The notes under the pieces: generated by a model
What the model was told of the DNA's origin: nothing
The model's database searches: none
Seen by the model: the letters and a program-made list of their open reading frames with translations, nothing else
Source of the DNA: Galeopsis tetrahit
Taxonomy: Eukaryota > Streptophyta > Magnoliopsida > Lamiales > Lamiaceae
Assembly (NCBI GenBank): GCA_963675135.1
Contig: OY776119.1
Coordinates: forward strand, 75,013,727-75,077,726
Reading direction: 5' to 3'
Length of the DNA: 64,000 nt
Position numbers and translations under genes: made by a program
Part shown: one piece after another, positions 46,931 to 57,786 of the stretch
Layout of the letters: the number at the start of each line of letters is the position of its first letter
Position numbering within the stretch: the stretch's first letter is position 1

Positions 46931-47483
46931 ATGGACCCTGCCGGAAAAGTGAAGAAAGGAGCCGCCGGAAGGAAGGCCGGAGGTCCCAAGAAGAAGTCCG
47001 TCACCCGCTCTGTCAGAGCCGGTCTGCAGTTTCCCGTCGGTAGAATCGGCCGTTACTTGAAGAAAGGTCGGTATGCGCAACGCGTGGGAAGCGGAGCTCC
47101 GGTCTACATGGCCGCCGTTCTCGAGTATTTAGCAGCTGAGGTATTTCCGGAAAACAATTCAGATCTTCGATTGCAAATTGGTTCAGGTTTTTCACAGATT
47201 CTAATTGAGTTTTTGTGTGATTTTTGAAACGCAGGTTCTCGAATTGGCTGGAAATGCGGCGAGGGACAACAAGAAGAATAGGATCATTCCAAGGCATGTG
47301 CTGTTGGCGGTGAGGAACGATGAGGAGCTGGGAAAGCTGTTGTCTGGTGTGACGATTGCTCACGGCGGTGTTCTTCCCTACATTAACCCGGTGCTGTTGC
47401 CTAAGAAGACTGGCGGCGATAAGGCCACCAAGGAGCCTAAGTCTCCTAAAGCTACCAAGTCCCCTAAGAAAGCAGATGCTTAG
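46931..47483 (+). CDS. Histone H2A with SPKK tail (H2A.W-type)
   Basis: Exons 46931-47140 and 47235-47483 give 152 residues, joined in phase (GT-AG) after EYLAAE. The histone fold is complete: AGLQFPVGRIGRYLKKGRYA, the acidic-patch stretch NDEELGKLL and GVLPYINPVLLPKK. The lysine-rich C-terminal extension ends EPKSPKATKSPKKADA. KSPKK motifs bind the DNA minor groove and mark the plant H2A.W class, which is found in heterochromatin. The loop [20 protein letters not shown] is canonical. The SQ(E/D)F motif of H2A.X is absent. The gene looks intact. The exact subclass is from the tail motif only. Confidence 0.93.
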
Positions 47484-47921
47484 TTTCTATGGCTTGTAAT
47501 AGAATTTTGCGTTAGGTTGCGATTAGAACGGAAGAACTAGATGGTTGTAATTAGTTAAGATATGGTTTTTACAGCCCAATTTCAATATGAATCTACTGAA
47601 TTATTCCATTTATTTCGGATCTCATAGTTTTTGTTCTTCGTTTTCATTGAATTCTCTTGTGTATTTTGCTGCGCTTGCTATTAAACTTGCTGTGTGCCCT
47701 AATCAATTGGATTTGCACGGGAATCTTTCGCTGCATTGTGCTCTACCTTTTAGATTGAGCAAGTTAAAGAATGTGCTTCGCCTTTTGACGGTGAGGAATC
47801 CGATTCCTACTGGAATCTTCTCAATTACTTTTCATTTTCAAGTTTGATGTATGATTTTGTTTCTTCCCCTCTCTCTCTCTCCCTTTCCCTTTATTTTGTT
47901 CATCTGCAATTGATTCGTGCC
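47484..47921. other. H2A 3' flank; no gene
   Basis: Probably H2A 3' UTR and spacer. The open frame at 47587-47847 is not protein-like and lies in the 3' flank. Confidence 0.5.
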
Positions 47922-48921
47922 ATGAATTCTATGAGCGCAGTAATTAAAGAAGATAGAATTAACTTCAATTATTCGAGGGTTTTGCTATTACTAAAAGTTC
48001 TTGTGACTTTCCTCTTTTCCGATTCTTGTAGAAAGTTATATCGTGGCGGAGCGAAGGATGCATTCCAAAGATGGCGTCAATCTTGCTCGCAATTGTTTGT
48101 TGGAGGTCCTCTCTCTCTCTCCCCCTCACACCACACACATTTGCAGGTGCGCACAATTCGCTTCCTAAAAAGCTAGGGTTTGATTGATTTGATTATTGGG
48201 CCTTAATTGCTGTTCTCTTTCGGTTCGACAAAATGCCCCAATGTGCGGAAACGTTCTTGGTTTTAAATTTCAAGCATGGCAGGCAATCATGATAGCCATT
48301 GCAGATTCAATAGTTCTAAGTTGGTCAGAGCAGCGTCAATTCATTTCTATGCTCTCTACATTCTCAAAAATTGCAAATAAGCAGCATTCCTCAGGACTAA
48401 GCACATAAACACCCCTCTTGTTAAATGAGCTTATATTATCAGTAATCATATATTTTTTTTTTCTGTCTCAATTAAAACAAAACCTTTTTTCTCCAGGGCT
48501 TTCATATGATACTAATGAGAGTATTCTGAAATACACGTTTGATGAATATGGTGAAATAATTGACACTAGATCACAACATTACCTTGTGATCTATTTGACA
48601 TTATTTTGGAATGAAATTGCTTTCTTAACGATAGCAGTAAAGGTAATTTGTGATCATGTAAGTAGAAAATCTAGAGGATATGGGTTTGTGAGTTATTATT
48701 CTGAAGTGGCGACAAGCAAAGCTTTAAAGGAAATGGATGGACGGGTATGCCCAAGTATTCCCATACGATGTTTATTACACGATTAATTTTTTATTTTTCA
48801 GCAACATTATTATTAGAGTTTCACTTTCCATGTTATATACAATTTGCAGTTGCTGGATGGCAGAAATATTCGAATTCACTATGCCCATAGAGAGGAAAGG
48901 CAAGGGATTCAGGGTTGTTAG
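47922..48921 (+). CDS. Single-RRM RNA-binding protein, doubtful or decaying
   Basis: A possible model is 47922-48105, 48497-48744 and 48850-48921 (167 residues). The RRM is clear: QLFVGG|LSYDTNE (RNP2 split by intron 1), YTFDEYGEII, VKVICDH, KSRGYGFVSYYS (RNP1), ALKEMDGR and LLDGRNIRIHYAH, like small organelle glycine-rich or RRM proteins. Oddities: intron 1 starts with an unusual GTCCTC donor. Between GEII and VKVICDH, where relatives have an intron, about 70 bases (48553-48634) have no proper donor but stay open in frame, adding about 23 residues inside the fold. The N-terminus (MNSMSAVIKED) is not convincing. It may be a pseudogene or use a start I did not find. Confidence 0.5.
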
Positions 48922-50739
48922 GTCTAATATTCTTGAACTTTTATTGTTTTTATAAACCCTCACTTTTCTTGTTTTAAATCTCAGTTGCTTACATTGGAAT
49001 TATTTCATATTTTTTGGTCCATTTTTTCATGTTTATCTCTATGTTTGGATTTCAGAAAGTTATGAGTGTTATGGAGAGAAATAAAGAAAATAATGAACTT
49101 CAGGCAAATTATAACTCAGTTGGTTTGTTGATTAGTGGGTTTTCAAAGTTATTTATCCAGCAAAGTTCTGTTTTTTATTTCTTCGATCTGCTTTTAATGC
49201 CATATAGGTGAGTGTACCTCCCACATGCATGCTTTAGATTGAGAATCAGAGACTACGTTGTCAATGGTGAAGTAACTTGAATGAAGCTAAAGTAACTAGA
49301 AAAGGAAAAATAACTTTAAATCAGCCTAAACTTAGAAAATAGTTATAAGGAGTGTTAAATTAATATGTTGGAAATTGGGGAAATTACTTGTTATGGATGC
49401 TGAAGATTAATATTGATAATTACGTGTCGGGTGGGGGATACTTCGAAAGACCTCCATGGAGTATACTAACGGAAATTCAAACCGCCTTTTCTATGTGGGG
49501 CCCCTCAGGCGTTAATGTTTGTAACATTTATCGTTTTTATGGTTAGTTTGTTATAGAAATATTCTTATGATCTAGATTGGTTTGTCGTATCTTTACTTAC
49601 TCCTTTAGAATCTTTACAGCTATCCTCTTCAATTTGGGTTTCTATTTGGTGTTGGTGTAGAACCAAAGTTGGTTAGTGCTAATCAATGCAGCCTTAAGCA
49701 ACTATGGTAGTTGCATATTTCCGTAATTCCAGTAGCTTGATTCTTCAGTTAAATTAGTTTACTTTGTTTGGCTATCTATCAAAAGTGGTTTAAATTATTT
49801 ATGTTGGAAAGCTAAAGCAAAGCACGAGAGAGGTGAATGGAAGCTAAGGAGATGTGAGGAAATTCATTTGTGAACTATGGTTAATCATCTCGTTCTTGCA
49901 TTTAGTTAGATAACCAATTCAGTTACAAGGACCGGAAATAGAATATTAGGTAATGGCTGATCATACCCTAATAATTAACGTTCATATTTGGGTTTGCATG
50001 CATAAGCACGTACACGTGTCCCTGCTGGTGCTCGTAGATTATCCCGAACATGTAACCAATTCTCCTTATTTGTCCTCATGCTGTTGTTTCTGCCTTCTAG
50101 CTTCCATTCGTTATTCCATCCTTAGCAACCCTGGTTCCATTGATATCTTTAGTGGTTTGAAATTTTATATTGGAAGGCTAATACAGAGAATAAGGGAGAG
50201 GGTAAATGTAAGCTAAGAGATGTGAGGAAGTTCATTTGTGAACTATGTTTAATCATCTCATTCTTGAATTTCGTTAGGTAACCAATGTAGTTACAAGGAC
50301 TGGAAATAGAATACTCAGGTAATTGCACTGATCATACTCTAAATAATTAGCGTAGATATTTGGATTTGCATGCTTGGTAAATAGCAACGTACACGTGCCC
50401 CTGCTGGCACTTGTAGATTATGCATAACATGTCACTTATTCAAATGCAATATACTGTGGAGTAATTGCAGACTAACTGTATTTCCTTACTTGGCCTCACA
50501 CTGTAGAATATGGAACATCTCAGTTAGTTCTATTCACCATCCTTTTGGCAAGTACAATATGGGGCAAGAGGGATCATATAGAGGTATGCTACAGGATGTT
50601 AACGCGATCTTTAGCTTAGAGATCTTCCCCATTGTTAGCAAGCCAGTTGATCGTGCGAAGAAGTGAGGGAAGTGCTGTAGTCATTTGTGTTTGGTTGCAG
50701 AAATGTTAGGGGCTGGTCTTATTTAGCTGAGTGGCGGCG
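48922..50739. other. Downstream region with duplicated segments, no gene
   Basis: No supported frame. It may include untranslated parts of the RRM gene. The 366-bp duplication is listed separately. Confidence 0.5.
49786..50450 (+). repeat. Imperfect direct duplication, 366-bp offset
   Basis: Copies begin near 49788 and 50154. They share GATGTGAGGAA, TTCATTTGTGAACTATG, TTAATCATCTC, GTTACAAGGAC, GGAAATAGAATA and GTACACGTG in the same order, each with small changes. They are old relative to the 112-bp repeat at 40.7 kb. Confidence 0.75.
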
Positions 50740-52240
50740 GCGGGCTCTAGTCAAGTTCGGTACTTGTAGTTTGTAATTAAGGAAGATGACATCTGGAGGT
50801 TTTGAGTGGATTACAGAGAGCTGAACAAAATTACAGTGCCCGAGAAGTATCCCATTCCGGTGATCCAAGAAATGCTGGACGAACATCACAGCGCATCTTG
50901 GTTCAATAACATTGATATGTGGGCGGGGTATCACCAAAATTGTGTCTCCGAGGCTGATGTTCCGAAGACAGCCTTCCACACACACTCCAGGCACTACGGA
51001 TTTTTGGTCATGCCATTTGGCCTCACTAATGCTCCTGCCACCTTCCAATCTACCATGAGTGACCTATTCTGGCCTTACCTCCGGAAATATGTGTTAGTCT
51101 TTTTTGATAATATTTTGGCGTATAAGGCAGGGAAATCAGAGCATTTGGGCCATCTATCGATTCTATCCTCAGCAATAATCAGTTCGTAGCCAATCGGAAG
51201 AAATGTTCATTTGCACGTCCCTCCATTGAGTACTTGGGACATGTCATTTCGGACTTCGGAGGCCTGCGTGCAAATGAATCCAAGTAAAATTTCCGTGGTG
51301 TTACGCTAAACGATTCCAAGAACTGTGAAAGGGGTTCGTGGATTTCTGGGGTTGACAGGATATAACTGCTGATTTTTTCAGAATTATGACAAGATAGCCA
51401 AGTTGTTGCTGGTTCTCTTGAAAGCTCGGTGACATGGACGGTGGCTGCATAGGAAGCCTTTCAAGGGCTGCAATGAGCCATCATTACCCTTTGTGATTGA
51501 AACAGACGCATCAGGCCAAAGAATGGGCGAGGTCTTGATGCAGGAAGGCCAACCGATGGCATATTTCAGCAATGCCCAATCAATCCATATGAAAAGGAGT
51601 TAATGGTCTTGGTATTGGCAATCCAGCACCAGTGGCCTTGTCCCGTCGCAATGAGGAAGAGGTCAGCTGGCCGCTATCTCTCTGCCACAGAGGGTTGACT
51701 ACTCAGAGTTGCAAAAGGATATTACTGCTGACCTTGGGTTGGGCCAAGTAGTGGACAACTTACGACAAAGGAAATATACTTTGACAAATGTGGTGCTCTT
51801 CTTTAACGGGTGTTTGGTGGTGCCGGATTGCCGGCTACTTCGAGTTGGACGGGCAGGCTGATTGAGGAGTTCCATTTGATACCTGTGGGAGGTCATTCGG
51901 TTGCTTATAAGAAAATACCATCGTTTAGATACGGGTGTGTATTGGCTGAGCATGATGCGACAAGTGACCATATACGTCGCTGATGTCTGATTTGTCAACT
52001 AAGTACGATACTCGTCGACCGGCTGGGTTGTTGCCGCCATTTCCAGTCCGGCACAAATTGGGAAGATGTGAGTATTAATTTCATTACCAGATTCCCTCCA
52101 AACTGATCAGGGGACTGCATTTTGGTGGTTGTCGACTGTTTTTCCAAACTGGCTAAGGTTTTTGCTCGTGGGGTGGTTTGCCTCCACGGGCTGCCTTGTT
52201 CCATAGTCTCGTCTCAGAGTGCGGCACCAGAAGTGGGAAG
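50740..52240 (+). pseudogene. Eroded Ty3/gypsy pol fragment
   Basis: Reverse transcriptase words VDYRELNKITVPEKYPIP, FNNIDMWAGYHQ and MPFGLTNAPATFQSTMSDLF are plain. The active site has become VFFDNIL (YxDD-type motif with the second Asp lost). Further along in shifting frames come the RNase H word ETDASGQRMG (near 51500), a PYEKELMVLVLAIQHQW stretch, the integrase start (RRCLICQ-like) and DCILVVVDCFSKLAKV. No LTR, gag or primer site was found, so this is an internal remnant. The wording suggests a chromovirus-like gypsy lineage different from the 22-34 kb element. Confidence 0.8.
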
Positions 52241-52738
52241 TGTCTGAGGCAGGCAGGGCTGTTAAAGTCAGTTGCAGGGAAGGGGATCATTCTGCTGATG
52301 AGTTTTGTCCTTATGAGGTGACTTCAATACACCCTGACTGACTTTGTAATGCTGCATGTTTAGATTAGACGGACACCTTCTTAATTAAACAAAACAGTTG
52401 GTACTTGCATTCATTTTATAGTTGGGGATAAATTTAATTTGTTTTCATTTCATAATATACCACTCAATTTTGTTTCTATACTGGAGTATTATTTTATTCT
52501 TATCCCATCTTATTGTTTTCATTGATTTTTTTACACAAAAACTTGTATCAATATTTCATGTATTGCCACGTTTAGTAAATGGCTCAACATACAATTGGGC
52601 TGTTAAATTGGGGCAATATGTTTTATTAAATTTTAACGCTCTATTAATTTTATATATCCTGCTTCAATTTTTAGATTTCAATCTGGTTTATTAATTTCAC
52701 TTCTTTGATTTTCAAATTTAATGACAAGCTTTTTATTA
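52241..52738. other. AT-rich sequence, no gene
   Basis: The frame at 52422-52694 is built of Phe/Leu/Ile codons from T-rich DNA and is not a credible protein. Confidence 0.5.
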
Positions 52739-53330
52739 TGTAGTATTATACACTTTTCATGTAGTAATATTTTTTATTCAATGAAGTAACGCTTTTTTTT
52801 TTTTTTTTTACATTAGTAGTATGTTTCTGTTCATGTATTTTTTTAAATATGTTGTCATATTATCATTTTTTTTTATTCATGTAGTAGTAGTTAATACTAT
52901 TATATACATGTAGTAGTTTAATTCTGCTATTTTAGTAAAACATTTTTTTTTAAATGTAGTAACAAATTTGTTGATATGTAGTATCATACATTTTTCATGT
53001 AGTAATATTTTTTATTTAATGAAGTAATATTTTTTTTACATATAGTAATATATTTCTGTTCATGTATTTTTTTAAAATCAGTTGTCATATTATCATTTTT
53101 TCTATTCATGTAGTAGTAGTTAATATTGTTTATACATGTAGTAGTTTAATTATATTCTTTTTAATAAAATATTTTTTTCAAATGTAGTGACACATTTTTT
53201 TTGACATGTAATATTATACATTTTTCATGTAGTAATATTTTTTATTTAATGATATACAGAGTAACTTTTTTTGTATATGTTTCTGTTCATGTATTTTTTT
53301 TTTTAAATTAGTTATCATATTAAGATAAAT
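52739..53330. repeat. AT-rich tandem repeat, about 240-bp unit, 2.5 copies
   Basis: Units start at 52739, 52977 and 53217. Each runs TGTA(G/A)TAT...ACA(C)TTTTTCATGTAGTAATATT, then TTTCTGTTCATGTATTTTT, GTCATATTATCATTTTT and CATGTAGTAGTAGTTAATA. Inside each unit the short word CATGTAGTA recurs several times. Confidence 0.85.
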
Positions 53331-53889
53331 ATTTTTGTGATTTAACATATTATATTTTAACATATTATATTGTAATTAAATAATTTAGTATAAATATTTT
53401 ATTATATTATTGTGTATATGCATATGGGAAGGTCTTGGGTGAGACCGTCTCACGGATCTTGTTTGGTGAGACGGGCATTAATTTGACCCATTTTTATTTT
53501 AGAACTAGTGCAAAACCCACGAATTTCGTGGGGATTGTAAAAAAATTATAAAAGAAAATGATAAAAAGAATCGAGAAAAAAAAAGAGGGAGAGAAATTTG
53601 TATAAAAAAATTTAGAAGATCGAGAGAAAAGGATGAGAGAGAAAAATTGAAAAAAACTTGAAAAAAAAAAGTAAAAGAAAATACTGAGAAGAGACCTATA
53701 AAAAGGGGGAGAGAGAGAGGGAGGAGAGATGAGAGAGAAGAATTGTAAAACAAAATAATTGTAAATCTTGAGAAAATTAGAATCGGAGAAAAATGAAGAA
53801 TAAGAGGAAAAAATAAATATGAGAAATTTTGATGGTCGAAAAAAGAAAATAAGAAAGAGAAAATAAAAAGGATAAGTAGATAATGCTTA
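53331..53889. other. AT- then AG-rich sequence, no gene
   Basis: Contains GGTCTTGGGTGAGACCGTCTCACG (53436-53459), related to the inverted-repeat element at 2171-2305, then purine-rich GAGA sequence. The open frame on the minus strand at 53505-53753 is a by-product of this purine bias. Confidence 0.5.
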
Positions 53890-54065
53890 AAAGAGAGATG
53901 AGAGAGAAAAAAAAAGAGAAAATAATGTGAAATTTTTATAAAATGAGAAAATGCAAATGGAAAGAATTTGGAGTGTCAAAGAGAGATGAGAGAGAAAAAA
54001 AAAGAGAAAATAATGTGAAATTCTTATAAAATGAGAAAATGCAAATGGAAAGAATTTGGAGTGAC
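53890..54065. repeat. Near-perfect 88-bp tandem duplication
   Basis: Two units (53890-53977 and 53978-54065), each with GAGAGATGAGAGAG, AATAATGTGAAATT and TTATAAAATGAGAAAATGCA, differ by about one base within the matching part. Confidence 0.85.
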
Positions 54066-54639
54066 ACGTACGAGAGAGAAGATTCAGAATTAGTATATAA
54101 GGGTAGATTAAAAAGGCGGACGGTTTTTTTTTTTACAGGAAAAGCGGGCGGTTAGTGTGAATTTTTATTGACATGTACCTGGGCTTTAAATTCAATTGGA
54201 ATGGCCTCAGAATTTTTATATATATTTAATTATATGGTGGATTTGTTTGCCAGTTTTTTTTGGTGTTCGAAATCTTTAAAAAAAAAAAAAAGACATAAAT
54301 TTAATTGAATTAGGCATCTATTTTTAAATACGTCAATCCAAATATTTATTTCCATGAACTCGATAAGAATTACACTAATTTAAAATCAATTACATATATG
54401 TAAATTAAGCATTTTTCATTTAAAAATATTATCACTTCCAATTTAAATGAATATTGCTTTAAGTATTTCAGGTATAGAAATAATACAATTCTAATTTACT
54501 TTCAAAATATATCATTTTCCAGGTGTTTTAAAACTTTCATATTTTAAAATTATATGCTTAAAAGGTGTAATATATAATAATGTTATATTTTTATACTGAT
54601 GAAAGTTTTAGTTAAAAAAATTTTAATCAAAATTAGTTA

Positions 54640-55230
54640 TCACTTTTTATTTAAACATTATCACTTTTTAAATAAAAATTATCACTTTTCAGATATGAGT
54701 TAATAAATGAGACATAATTATCTTTACTAATTGTGTTAGTTTTTAGAGTAAATTGATTATCATGTTTTTATCAAAAGTGATAGTCACTTTTTACTTAAAT
54801 ATTATCACATTTTATATAAATGTTGTCACTTTTATAAAAAACATTATTACTTTTTTCTTAAACATTGTCATTTAAAAAAAACATAGTGAAATTTAAGAGA
54901 AAAATAGGTTGTTCAACCTAAAATTTTGAAATATTAGTCGAAAGAGATCCGTTGTAAAATATAAATGACATCTTATCAATTAAATATCACTTTTTACTTA
55001 TATTTTTCACTTTTAACTTGTAATATTACTTTTTAAAAATATTAATAATTCTATCAAGTAAAAATTGACAACAATTAACTCTAAAAACTAAAACAATTAG
55101 TAAAGATACTGGTGTACACTACCTTATAATCTCCTTCATTAAATCAAAACTAAAAAATATCATGTTTATTCAAAAAATGATAATATTTATGTAAAATGTA
55201 ATAGTCATATTTTGTAAAATTATTATCACT
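54640..55230. repeat. Degenerate TATCACTTTT short-motif array
   Basis: The word (A/T)TCACTTTT(T) recurs ten or more times at irregular 20-35 base spacing, usually followed by ATTTAAA- or ACTTAAA-like text. No coding potential. Confidence 0.65.
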
Positions 55231-55241
55231 TTTAACTAAAC

Positions 55242-57222
55242 TGTTGGTCCTGAAAGGAGTATATAACAAGTGTATGGGGGGGGGGGGGAATACACTTGTA
55301 TGCAATTCTTCTCAACTTTGATCAAACCAGAGTTCAGCAAGGTTGTCTTGGACAACTCTGCTGAAGAAGATTAACTCTTCTAAGATAATCAAACTACTAA
55401 GTACTATTGAGTACTTAGTTGAGTAACTATCTAGGGGAGTTATATGTGCGGAATAGTGGTTGGCCCTTTTAGTTTAGACTCCTTTAATTTCTGAAATCAC
55501 TTAGTCAATGCAACACAGTCCAGTTTTCAGGGAACTTGTCCAAATAGGTTTTTGCACAGTCTTTGAATGTTTATCCTTGAAAGATCAGTTTTGTGTGCAG
55601 TGTTGAATGTATGAAAGTACTTATAAAGTAAATCAACACAGGAGATTTATAGTGGTTCAGAGACTCAAGCTCCTACATCCACTTCCCCTGATTTAACAGG
55701 ATAATTCCTTATCTCTTGGAATTAACTTGTTTTATAGTGCCAAGGTGCACTTGATCAAACACACCACTCCTTGGTGAATTGATCCCTAGGATGTCTAGAG
55801 TCCTAGTACCCTCTTCTCAACTCAGAACTGAACTGTTCTTCTCTCAACAGTCAGCTCCTACCACTTCTACTACTACAACCTTCTCACTTTCTCACTTGAA
55901 AGGGGTAAGGGTTGAAGTAAGGTTCCAACTAATGAGATATCCTTTACAATGAAGATCAAGGTATAAGGATAGGATATCTCTCTAAGCTTGTGTATGGATA
56001 TACAATTGGGTTCAGCTTAGAAGAAGTGTTTGAAGACTAAGATAGTCTTTGACAGCTTTGAAAGCACTTTGACTTGTAGGATAGTTGGATATTCTTGTCA
56101 AGGTTGAGGTCAGTTGGATTCTGTTGAGGTGCCTTCAAATGGTCTTCACACTTCTGTATTTATAGACAAAATGGAGGATTTGCCCGTTGGAGAGGCAGCC
56201 CCAAATTGCTATAAATGTCTTCCTTGAGTTCTTCAAACTGGAAGACAGAATCTTGATAGTGACATGTCCTCATTTGGGTAATAAACGGCTTGTAAGACTT
56301 TGTCTTCATTCTGCAGCACTTTTCCCAATGTTTGTCTTCTTGTTAGGACTTGGACATGGCTTCTGAAGGTTGATCCAATGATAGGACAACATTCCTTATC
56401 AACTGGACAACTCTCCTTATCACTATCAGCAGTTTTGCTTTTCAGCAAGGTTGGCTTGCTCTTCTTCAGATGACTTGGCTCTTCCCTTTATTTCATTTCA
56501 AGATGATCTTGGCATGTTGCATTGTATTTCTTTAGGGCATGGTTGTCTCTAATTCTTCAGCATAGTTGACCTTCAACCTTTAGAGCATCTGTTCTGATTC
56601 AATCATGCTGAGACAACTCTTCTGGACAACTCTTCTGATCAGCATATTTGGTCTTTTAGCATCAGAGCATTTTTCACATAGAGTTGGCTTCTCTGGACAA
56701 CTCTCCTGTTCAAAACCTTTGAGTAGTCTTGTCCTTTTAAGCTAGGTAAAGTTGTTCTTGTATATGGCTAGCTTTCTCTGGACAACTCTCCTGATCAGAG
56801 TCATTAGGCTTGTACATTTGATTTTCCCAATCTTGCATATGGACACTTTCTCTGGACAACTCTCCTGATCAGATCATCTTATTGGACTTGTCCTTTTGAG
56901 CTTTACAATCTTGTTCTTGCATAAGAACATCTTTTCTGGACAACTCTCCTGATCAGAGCATTTGGTTTTCCATAGAGTGTCCTTGCTCTTAAGTGATTGT
57001 TCCAGAATTTGAGCCTTGAGGGGACTTGATCTTGATCATCTTTAAAGCATAGGTTCCCCTTCAAATTGTGCATCTAATTGTCTAAGAGCTGCCTAACATT
57101 TCAGCTTCTCATCTAGCCTTATGCTATGTGTTCTAACATTTTTAGAACACTATCAATTGACTTAGGCATGTCTCAAGGGGTTTTGGTATTAGATCAAAAC
57201 ATATCTCATTTTATTCCCAACA
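55242..57222 (-). repeat. 3' LTR of the SIRE-type element
   Basis: Ends TGTTGG...CCAACA (plus strand TGTTGGTCCTGAAAGG to TTATTCCCAACA). It carries a 13-base G-run at 55276-55288, placed between GTGTAT and ATACAC so that the run sits inside a small inverted repeat (ACAAGTGTAT/ATACACTTGT). It also carries an array of GGACAACTCTCCTGATCAGA units. Confidence 0.85.
56619..56960 (-). repeat. Short repeats in the SIRE LTR, about 70-85 bp apart
   Basis: TTCTCTGGACAACTCTCCTG, usually followed by ATCAGAGCAT, occurs near 56619, 56689, 56774, 56848 and 56932. The spacers share TTGTCCTTTTGAGCT-like words but vary in length. Confidence 0.8.
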
Positions 57223-57245
57223 ATTTCCCCCTTTTTGATGATGCC
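57223..57245 (-). other. Polypurine tract of the SIRE-type element
   Basis: The minus strand reads CATCATCAAAAAGGGGGAAAT directly before TGTTGGGAAT, the LTR start. It is the plus-strand primer and fixes the element's direction. Confidence 0.88.
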
Positions 57246-57786
57246 AAAACCTACATATCTAAGCAAAAGTGACTTGTCTACACCTATTACATGTATCTTC
57301 AGAAGACATGACTAAGGTCAATATTCCTGAAAAGATAATGTGTTAGTGTATTCACTGGTTTTGTTGCAAGTAGGTTTCATAGATAGACATAGAGAATTTC
57401 TGTAGAGAATGTATCTTGATTCAAAAGTGGTTCAACTATCATTCATATAAAAAGTCATTACAAGCATGGTGATAGTTGAAGATAACTTATCAGAGCATGA
57501 AATCATTACAAATCAAGCTATACTAAACATAGAATCAGAGTAAACACTTTTTCAAGTATCAGAGCTATCACATATCAGAGCTTAACTACTACAAGACATT
57601 CCAGATATCAAAGTAGAATGCATCAATTCTTGTATCAGATCATTCTAAACCATATCAGAGCAAATAGCATATCAATGCACATATCAGCAGCCTAGTCCAA
57701 ATTTCAGCAGATTTGACCATATAGCAAAAATATCTTCAGATAAGATAAGTTTTTCATCCAGAAAGAGTCAGAAGACTTAGCCATTC
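57246..57786 (-). other. Spacer between env-like frame and purine tract
   Basis: No frame of note. The words ATCAGAGC and ATATCAGAGC are repeated many times (about 57485-57690), making a loose short-motif array. Confidence 0.6.

Noticed and set aside
50740..52240. Possible endogenous pararetrovirus
   Set aside because: The RT text is Ty3/gypsy-like and is followed by an RNase H and then integrase words. No movement or coat protein sequence is seen, and caulimovirids lack integrase.
53505..53753. 82-codon minus-strand hydrophobic frame (Phe/Leu/Ser)
   Set aside because: It arises from GA-rich repeat DNA read in reverse, with no other support.
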